This document shows positions 60,301-64,000 of a stretch of 64,000 bases of DNA, one piece after another. The notes below the pieces were generated by a model that was not told where the DNA came from, did no database searches, and saw only the letters and a list, made by a program, of their open reading frames with translations. Location: assembly GCA_025618425.1 (NCBI GenBank), contig CM046837.1:25601793-25665792 (forward strand). The letters are read 5' to 3'. This DNA is from Heliocidaris tuberculata. Lineage: Eukaryota > Echinodermata > Echinoidea > Camarodonta > Echinometridae. The stretch's first letter is position 1, and every line of letters starts with the position of its first letter. The position numbers and the translations under genes were made by a program.

Positions 60301-62381
60301 CATCATTATCATCATCATCACTATTAATATCACTATTATTGTCATCATTATTATTTATCATCATCATCATCATCATCATCTTTGTTTTGCTAATCCAAAG
60401 ACTGCTCTCACCTGATTACCCATGTACACTGGTGAATAGCCCCTGTTAGTGTAGGGTATTCTGGAGTTGTAATAGTTAGAGATGGTAGAACATCGCTTAG
60501 ATAAATAACTCCACCACATTCTGTGGAGATTTCACCTAAGGTCCGGTTGGTAAAACCTAGCAAGAGAAAAGACATAATAATGTTGTCTTCGATACTTTGT
60601 TTTCATTTTGTTTAGGCCATCATTGCCCCATTGATTGGTTCATTAACATAGAATTGATTTTAAACAACTCATCTAGTTATGATTACATCCGGAAATCGTA
60701 TACGTAATTCAAGGTTCGAATAAGATTCTTAGTGTTCTCATTGAAAATTAAAATTAAGTAATTCTTCACTTACTTAAAGAGTTTTGGGGTAATTTTTGTA
60801 GGGGAAGAAATGTTTAAAAAAGGAAAAAATGTTTTATAAATATTCCGTTACTTTATCTTGTTGTAAAGCATCGGTGAATCTGTTCTATTGTTCAGTAACT
60901 GATTTGTCTACAGCTTTTTTTTTCACTGATATATATCTCACAATTCCACATTCAAAATTTGTAAAAATGTGATCTGATGTGTTTAAGAATGAAATCAATT
61001 AGAAACATGTGATTCAACTTTTGTTGTTGAACATGCTAAAAGAAGATGTAGTCCTTTACCCTTTGGCACAAACATCATCTCAGCCAGGAAACCGCCTTGC
61101 AGCAAGTTACTGTGTTCCCTTCCTGTAAATAAAACTTGAGATTGGTTGTTACCGGTCTGTAGATGACTGGTTACCGGGAATGGGATGTTCTCCATTTCAA
61201 GAAGCTGGATACCATCCTGATTCACGCTAAGGGATTGAGACATAAGCTGGATGTGTTCAAGTTCCAGGACTAACTGCGTGTTTGGTGGACTATGGAAGGT
61301 CCAGAAGCAAGTGTAGCCATTGTTGGGAGTTGAGGTTGGGAAGTTGAGTGAGCTGAACGTGTAGTGCGGTTGTTCTTGATCAAGATAGACCACCTGGCCG
61401 CACGATGGATTGGTCTCGTTGAGGTTCCAAGAAAAGTTATCTGCAAAAGAAAATTATCATTATTGCCTAGGCAAGAATTTCCTAGACTTTCCTTTAAATC
61501 ACATATTCATATTTATATCCTTTAAAGTTTATACGTTTTTTTAAAAACGTATGCAACGACTGTCCGAGTAAACAACTAATTTGGCGAACTGTTTATGATT
61601 AATTTTAAAGAGAAGAATGAGTTTTGGTAAAGCTAGAATATATATAAAAAAATCTTCATGAAAAGAAACGCTTTCCAAGTGCTCTAATATTCGAATATGA
61701 CAAAAGGTCATTTACAACTTGGACCACTTTCCTGGTACAACATGTTTGTTTTATCCCATGTACCCTTATCATACTTATCTGTTCATTGTTTTGTATTTCA
61801 TATTCAGTTTCTTTTTTCTTTTCTTTTTTTGATTATTTCAAAACCTCGTTTTCTTATCTTCTACTTAATCACTTTAATATTCAGGATAACTTTTTTCACA
61901 ATGAAATATTCTCAACATCAGAATGAAACATAAAAAACGCAACGCATCCGAAAGCATACCTTCCGCACACCGTGTGGTTAAAAGCTGGGGCCCTTACCCG
62001 AAATAGAAGCAGTTAAGGCGAATCCACGTCCATTCTGACCGAACAACCGACGATCCTCCAAGTAAACAAGCATACCTCCTTCAGTGGAGACGAGCGAATG
62101 TGGGCCCTCTTCCCCGTAAATGAACCCTAAGGGGATCTTCGTGGCATCGTATCGGCCGCCATCAAAGATCTTCAGCGTCTCGAAAGGTGTTGTATCGATG
62201 TCCTCGATCTCGAGACGAATCTGTTTCCCAGCTGGAGCATTGAGGTACCACCAGCAACTGATGATGCTTCCACTGGTTGTGTCTGGTTCGTCGTAGTATG
62301 GAGAACTGATGTTTAGGGTTGGTAGCTGAGATTCGTCCAATAAGTACTTTCCACCACAGCTATGTGGGAGCACGGTCTCGT
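48176..62381 (-). CDS. CUB-ZP single-pass membrane protein, 12 exons
   Basis: Joined exons (5' to 3'): 62381-61998, 61440-61060, 60556-60412, 58981-58746, 58282-58241, 58084-57981, 56705-56666, 56186-56008, 54844-54441, 53448-53349, 52832-52628, 48306-48176. All introns are GT-AG, phases agree at every join, and the sum is 783 codons including the stop. Order: three CUB domains (about residues 1-382), a Cys-containing linker (to about 430), a spacer and ZP-N (about 445-505), ZP-C to about residue 690, furin-type RKRR, hydrophobic patch GPVYF, transmembrane helix of about 23 residues, and tail Ser-Arg. ZP domains polymerise outside the cell after cleavage at the furin site; CUB domains bind proteins or sugars. 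The layout resembles vertebrate CUZD1. The 5' exon with start and signal peptide was not found. Function (egg coat, epithelial matrix or immune surface) cannot be told from sequence. Confidence 0.85.
48449..48462 (+). repeat. Target-site duplication, left copy
   Basis: AAGAACAAAAACTT, identical to 51777-51790 on the other side of the LINE (its leading As are ambiguous with the poly(A) tail on the right). Confidence 0.85.
48463..51549 (+). CDS. LINE ORF2 protein, endonuclease-less (reverse transcriptase)
   Basis: An open frame of 1028 codons. There is no native start: the frame is open from the truncation point, and the first ATG in frame lies well inside. Counting from the GTG at 48574: a coiled segment rich in Lys/Glu (about 45-95), the L1-group motif MKTNKSPGQDGFTVEFY (about 197-215), NWRPISLLNVIYKI (about 265), IIDFEKAFDSV (motif A, catalytic Asp, about 331-341), GRGCRQGDPLSPYLF (motif B, about 389-403), QYADDTLL (motif C, about 434-441), a thumb region, and a C-terminal C-x2-C-x8-H-x4-C knuckle beginning near residue 864. 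All catalytic aspartates are present, so the reverse transcriptase could be functional if expressed, but without the endonuclease and ORF1 the copy cannot move alone. Confidence 0.93.
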   Translation, partial: GGPGTWKFNNSLLKDEIFVSKITKTIKETITFYAKDKVEFDQNDNIVGECEFSINDQLFFETLMMILRGESISYGSFIKKKNVNREKELERNIEELEQKLVISNDKTAVLIELNNRKSQLETLRLKVNDGIAMRSRIKWMELGEKPSKFFLNLEKQNKVNKEIRQLSTENGDVISGQDCISKEIFRFYSNLYASKETEDVNLDTLLNHSDIPKLTPIMSTILEGPLREEEVYQMLKSMKTNKSPGQDGFTVEFYRLFWPYLKTFIIKSLNYAYFTGELSQSQKIGIITLIPKGNKPRHLLKNWRPISLLNVIYKIASGCISNRLKHVLPYLIHENQKGFLKGRFIGENIRLLYDTLLYTELRDIPGMLLIIDFEKAFDSVSHKFLFNVLDFFRFGPSLKKWIHLFYENASSSVTVNGFCTERFVIGRGCRQGDPLSPYLFLLVSEILGILIRRSNSISGLYLNGKTSKLLQYADDTLLTLNGTKEELHCALSILDDFEKMSNLKINITKTQVIWIGKNRACKKQLMPEHKLNWVSEGYSRYLGIDFSVNLLEMVNHNYCEKIKEIKRQIMSWSKRTLTVLGRITVVKSLLVPKLNYLLLSLPEPNSQIMIDINRSFYAFIWGNKPDKISREQMCQLYSEGGVKMINIFIHAKSLKISWIRRFVSDSQVKNYTFHMFYSFLPQNYSFHLYMGSIYYKNLADLTPNPFWKEVLLAWSDLVELFIENIACQPLWNNPQIKMNGRVIYFRSWSVKGIRFVNDILEQDGSFLSYFDFQRRFDIQTNFLQYYGLCNAVRSGFEKSTRVIPKAIEPIIPEALHLIVKTKSGCSHIYQSFLKYKVKECKSLIKWKKILDIQDERWGSYCLIPFQSIDTNMRWFQIKILNRILYMRDALLKFGVVTDKKCTFCNNSEETIIHVFCSCQYTNVIWSKFEYWVLHNTGEKVILTNQNKLFGFCGINNNALNCILMVVRREIFHAKLQNQLPSFEKIILAVKCYYEMEKYIYQTNLKEKKLLKKWFLFRKCFESVGSVTT
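51550..51776 (+). other. LINE 3' UTR and poly(A) tail
   Basis: About 210 bases of untranslated sequence with AATAAA 20 bases before the A run starting at 51762. The short ORF starting at 51546, overlapping the LINE stop, has no conserved features and is probably chance. Confidence 0.8.
51777..51790 (+). repeat. Target-site duplication, right copy
   Basis: AAGAACAAAAACTT directly after the poly(A) tail; pairs with 48449-48462. Confidence 0.85.
52276..52468 (-). mobile_element. Second copy of the AGGGGCCG ... CCGCGGCC element
   Basis: On the minus strand it begins AGGGGCCGCACGGCGTTTTT and ends GGTTCCGCGGCCC, like the nested copy at 32085-32231, with two expanded poly-C tracts (52311-52329 and 52425-52437). 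TATAA on both sides may be the target duplication. Located in the last intron of the CUB-ZP gene. Confidence 0.65.
52628..52832 (-). CDS. CUB-ZP gene, exon with ZP-C end and furin site
   Basis: Acceptor GACTTACAG/GTC; donor GCAG/GTAATT. It encodes VFVHCEAVICYE, then CTSGC, which are the last conserved cysteines of the ZP module. Next is NPTRKRRGI with the tetrabasic RKRR cleavage consensus, then ISHVVSRGPVYF, which fits the external hydrophobic patch that holds ZP precursors inactive until cleavage. Phase 0 in, phase 1 out. Confidence 0.88.
53349..53448 (-). CDS. CUB-ZP gene, ZP-C exon
   Basis: Encodes (G)CEADKTLRMYTNF ... VQPFSFEASKL. With the previous exon it completes LISNGCEADKT, matching the ZP signature around the central cysteine. 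Donor CAG/GTAGGT, acceptor TTGTTCAG. Confidence 0.88.
53795..53822. repeat. (TA)n microsatellite
   Basis: TA run in the intron between two ZP exons. Confidence 0.85.
54441..54844 (-). CDS. CUB-ZP gene, large ZP exon (ZP-N end, linker, ZP-C start)
   Basis: Starts LTKDYVIYSNVVEY after acceptor TATATTATCAG, continues through VVIRVRCQLKRRQ, and ends in DDCWATPSPDP ... LISNG before donor GTATCT. CWATPSxDP and the following C are hallmark ZP residues. Several N-glycosylation sequons (NFS, NET, NLT) are visible. Confidence 0.9.
55091..55984. mobile_element. 886-bp MITE with TTAA target duplication
   Basis: TTAA at 55091-55094 and 55981-55984 flank inverted termini AGGAGAATTAACCCCAGAAT and (inverse of the right end) AGGGGAATTAACCTCAAAAT. 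The internal ORF 55261-55497 (minus) has no transposase motif, so the copy is non-autonomous. Sits in the intron between the two ZP exons at 56008-56186 and 54441-54844. Confidence 0.8.
56008..56186 (-). CDS. CUB-ZP gene, ZP-N exon
   Basis: Acceptor TCTTCCTTACCAG/GG; donor GAG/GTAGGT. Encodes GVNIECDSTHMTAYLNRSLF ... KKCFAF ... YDRCQTTKE, the usual opening of a ZP domain (V-x-C-x4-M-x-V pattern) with three of the ZP-N cysteines. Confidence 0.88.
56666..56705 (-). CDS. CUB-ZP gene, 40-bp spacer exon
   Basis: VVPGDNTPITSAS plus one base, between acceptor CTAGATATTCAG and donor GTAAAA. It fits phase 0 from the exon before and phase 1 to the ZP-N exon. A Thr/Ser/Pro-containing spacer. Confidence 0.7.
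57163..57251. repeat. 34-bp perfect-but-one inverted repeat with 21-base loop
   Basis: AATCATCAAAGACCTATTGC starts the left arm (57163-57196). The right arm (57218-57251) is its inverse with a single mismatch. CGTCATGAGTACTGAAATAG follows both the left arm and, as a direct repeat, the right arm (57252-57275). Intron of the CUB-ZP gene. Confidence 0.85.
57470..57508. repeat. GC-rich near-palindrome
   Basis: CTCGCGCGGAACC ... GGTTCCACGCGAG forms a 13-bp stem with one mismatch and continues as an imperfect palindrome through the centre (AAACTCGGAGTTC). It stands out as a GC island in an AT-rich intron. Confidence 0.75.
57981..58084 (-). CDS. CUB-ZP gene, Cys-rich linker exon
   Basis: Reads (A)LSFFNEMSSFQSTFPNC, then KMNEFVDIGPVCCYEYQ, ending CAG/GTATTA. 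The 5' edge is uncertain: acceptors at 58085-58086 (AAGCAG) or 58088-58089 both keep the frame. A stronger-looking TTTTCAG further up (about 58157) would break phase with the preceding exon. Three cysteines (C...CC) suggest a small disulphide module. Confidence 0.65.
58241..58282 (-). CDS. CUB-ZP gene, 42-bp linker exon
   Basis: Between acceptor AACTTTTCAG and donor AAAG/GTGAGT, the only open frame gives (T)DVDPCTQKEIRDK with matching phase 1 on both sides. Confidence 0.7.
58746..58981 (-). CDS. CUB-ZP gene, CUB3 second half
   Basis: Acceptor TTTTATATCAG; donor CAAA/GTGAGC. Continues WVIR with ATAGSKVDVTFCDL, then SVRVFDGP ... VAIVRYESRG ... AKFVVMDSN. The beta-strand rhythm and VFDG turn are CUB-typical. 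Confidence 0.88.
59217..59515 (-). mobile_element. Possible LINE 3' end with (CTGAAA)n tail
   Basis: The minus strand ends AATAAACTGAAACTGAAACT, a short tandem tail of the type found on CR1/L2-like LINEs. No coding remnant was recognised upstream of it, so the extent is a guess. Confidence 0.35.
59930..60090 (+). mobile_element. tRNA-derived SINE, degenerate
   Basis: GTGGGAGCACTATGGATTAA gives an A-box-like TGGATTAAGGC, with B-box-like GGTTTGATCTCC 45 bases later. The body TTAAATGGATTCCTGGCAAT resembles the body of the SINE at 30539. The adjacent triplet repeat may be its expanded tail. Intron of the CUB-ZP gene. Confidence 0.6.
60190..60382. repeat. (TTC)n(TTA)n(TCA)n compound triplet repeat
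   Basis: Long triplet runs with mixed TTA/TCA steps. All ORFs over it (Ile, Asn/Asp, Met runs) are artefacts. Confidence 0.95.
60412..60556 (-). CDS. CUB-ZP gene, CUB3 first half
   Basis: Acceptor TTTCTCTTGCTAG; donor ATCAG/GTGAGA with two bases over. GFTNRTLGEISTECGGVIYL ... HQCTWVIR. The intron falls inside CUB3, unlike CUB1 and CUB2, which are single exons. Confidence 0.88.
61060..61440 (-). CDS. CUB-ZP gene, CUB2 exon
   Basis: Acceptor TTTTCTTTTGCAG; donor AAGG/GTAAAG. One whole CUB domain: NPSCGQVVYLDQE ... YTCFWTFHSPPNTQLVLELE ... FLAEMMFVPK. Only the first cysteine pair is present; the second CUB pair is missing. Phase 1 at both ends. Confidence 0.9.
61998..62381 (-). CDS. CUB-ZP gene, CUB1 exon (first supported exon)
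   Basis: Acceptor TTGTTTCCACAAG; donor TCGG/GTAAGG. One CUB domain: HSCGGKYLLDESQ ... ISCWWYLNAPAGKQIRLEIE ... LKIFDGG ... GFALTAS. It has only the first cysteine pair. The exon begins in phase 1, so at least one upstream exon must exist; the Met inside the open frame at 62421 lies before the acceptor and is not the start. Confidence 0.9.
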
Positions 62382-62652
62382 CTTGTGGAAACAAAAATAG
62401 TTTATTTGATAAGCGGTACACACTTCAAGAACCCTAAAAGCTTCCATTTTCCTAATTACATGGCGGTTTCTATGATTTTCTGTAATGTGAATTAGATAGA
62501 AATATATCAGTACTACAATGTACTACAATGTTGCAAACACAAAATAATAATAATTTAGTCATGAGTCGTAACTATATTCCACCTCGTTCTCTTGAAAATC
62601 AGAGTTCGCAACTGCATAGTCTTTTGGTGAGTTGTTTTGTTGCGGAATTCAA

Positions 62653-63017
62653 TCAGAAGTCAAAATCATCTGCATATAGTACAATACACTGTCTGGAACT
62701 TGGCATGTGTAGTTTATAATAAAATACAGAAGCAACGATATTCTGTAAATTAGCACATCGTATCATATATCCTGATACTGCTTGTTTTGAAATATCGTCG
62801 GACTCCACAAAGGATTCAGGAAAATAGATGATCTTCATATCGACGTTTCGGTAAGAATCATTGTGCATTGCCAACAAACAATTCTGATAATCACAATCTT
62901 TATACAGGTTCCCTCTTAGTAGTTCCATATCAAAGGAATTTATATACATGTATGCATGTAGGCATGGGCAAGACAAAAGTAATTGGTTATTTGGTGTCGG
63001 ACACGTTACCAGGTTTT
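62653..63017 (-). CDS. Candidate exon with CUB-like second half, upstream of CUB1
   Basis: A minus-strand frame opens after TTCATTATCCCAG and runs to a TGA at 62653-62655. It reads NLVTCPTPNNQLLL, then HAYMYINSFDMELL, KDCDYQNCLLAM, VDMKIIYFPESFVES and VSGYMIRC. The rhythm (hydrophobic strand, SFDMEL, DCDYxN, IIYF-ES, SGYMI) resembles the second half of a CUB domain, and it begins in phase 1 like the other CUB exons. No good phase-1 donor was found, so it could be a decayed exon or belong to another gene. Confidence 0.3.
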
Positions 63018-63234
63018 CTGGGATAATGAACATAATCAACATCAAAAGTGGGTATCATTGCTCATGATCATGTTGATTTTATCTGATCCTAGATTATGGT
63101 TGGGTTTTCAACCTTGTACAGTGTTCAAATATAATAGAATTTTGATGAAGTATGTAGCGTACGGCCGGTACGACAAAATACACTGGACACATGGATATAC
63201 AGTAGGTTGCTAAAACATACTTTATGCGCCTGTC

Positions 63235-63293
63235 ACACTTTGCCGGATAAGACAAACGCATGAGAAACGAATTTCGATTTTTTTTTTTGGGGG

Positions 63294-63324
<31 letters not shown>

Positions 63325-63990
63325 TTTTTTTTTTTTTTTTGGGGGGGGGGTCATCCGTTGATATCCGTTAAAATGCATTTCATGTCCTTTTTATCCTTTG
63401 GATGGACGTTCATCGTCAGGTAATTTCAGTCAAAGCGGCCAGAAAACTTTGTGCATGCATAAAAATTTTTCTCGCCAGAAACGGATAGCGAGATCCGGCC
63501 CTTACCTGATGGTTGTACGTTTTCTCCTGTATGTGTACTGTATTTGGTCGTTTTCCACATATTTCCATCCGCTAGGCGTCCTGCAGGGTCCGTTGCTACA
63601 AGAGATCGGGCAGATGGAACGGGCATGTACAGCGCATCAAACGCATACACACCGCATAGCCACAGGACGCCTGCAGGACGACTACCGGTCAAAACGCATG
63701 TAGTTACGGATGACAAACGGACAGGACGGCCATAAGTGATGATTACAGCATATCTACAGGATAACTACAACACATCCACAGTATATGAACAGGACGTGGA
63801 ACTGATGTTATATACCGGCCTGCAACTGACACCGGCAAGGGCATATAAAAATGTCGTAGGACCTCATATCACTCATTCGTTCCTCATGCGTTTTGTCCGG
63901 TAGGCATGCGGTGCATGTTCGTTTCTCATGCGTTTGCGCACGTTCCACTGTCCTGTATACAATCACCTCAGGTGCGTTGTTTGTGCGTTT
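63235..63990. mobile_element. Dispersed element with CCGGATAAGACAAACGCATG-type end
   Basis: The left part CCGGATAAGACAAACGCATG then AGAAACGA is echoed inversely at 63875-63900 (CGTTCCTCATGCGTTTTGTC then CGG) and again at 63920-63940 (TCGTTTCTCATGCGTTT). The middle is GC-richer, with ACGCATACACACCGCATAGC and CAGGACG motifs repeated (63640-63800). Plus-strand T and G runs (63277-63350) lie in it. Probably a non-autonomous DNA transposon; the right end may be outside the window. Confidence 0.5.
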
Positions 63991-64000
63991 TATTTTGCCC

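Noticed and set aside
60095..60449. Hydrophobic Ile/Leu-rich and Asn/Asp-rich ORFs
   Set aside because: Triplet microsatellite artefacts.

Overview
This is animal nuclear DNA: AT-rich, intron-rich and crowded with simple repeats, tRNA-derived SINEs, LINE fragments and small inverted-repeat transposons. The repeat landscape and a CUB-ZP membrane protein gene suggest a marine invertebrate deuterostome, most likely a sea urchin. The species is an inference from the reading; no search was run.

Two genes are supported, both on the minus strand. The first starts at 29529 with a signal-peptide exon (29295-29529). A phase-matched exon lies at 1-82, where the peptide looks like the start of the extracellular domain of a Cys-loop ligand-gated ion channel. 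The gene leaves the window at the left edge, and the intron between these exons would be about 29.2 kb. That intron holds SINEs, MITEs, a LINE 3' fragment and a 1.6-kb array of about 49 nearly identical 33-bp repeats (20381-21990).

The second gene (62381 down to 48176) was rebuilt exon by exon. Twelve exons join in one continuous frame of 783 codons including the stop. They encode three CUB domains, a short Cys-containing linker, a complete ZP domain, an RKRR furin-type site, a hydrophobic patch, one transmembrane helix and a two-residue tail. The true 5' exon was not identified; a possible extra CUB-like exon lies at 62653-63017.

The last intron of this gene carries a 3.3-kb, 5'-truncated L1/Tx1-type LINE in the opposite orientation (48463-51776). 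It has an uninterrupted reverse transcriptase frame, a poly(A) tail and a 14-bp target duplication, so it is a young insertion.

The 29.5-48 kb stretch between the genes is mostly mobile DNA: tRNA SINEs, a Penelope-type endonuclease remnant, a decayed LINE (43790-45650), a lone methyltransferase-like exon, a 100-bp purine-rich minisatellite, and several MITE families. At least four MITE types are flanked by TTAA and begin AGG or AGA. One of them sits inside another inverted-repeat element, which gives a relative insertion order.
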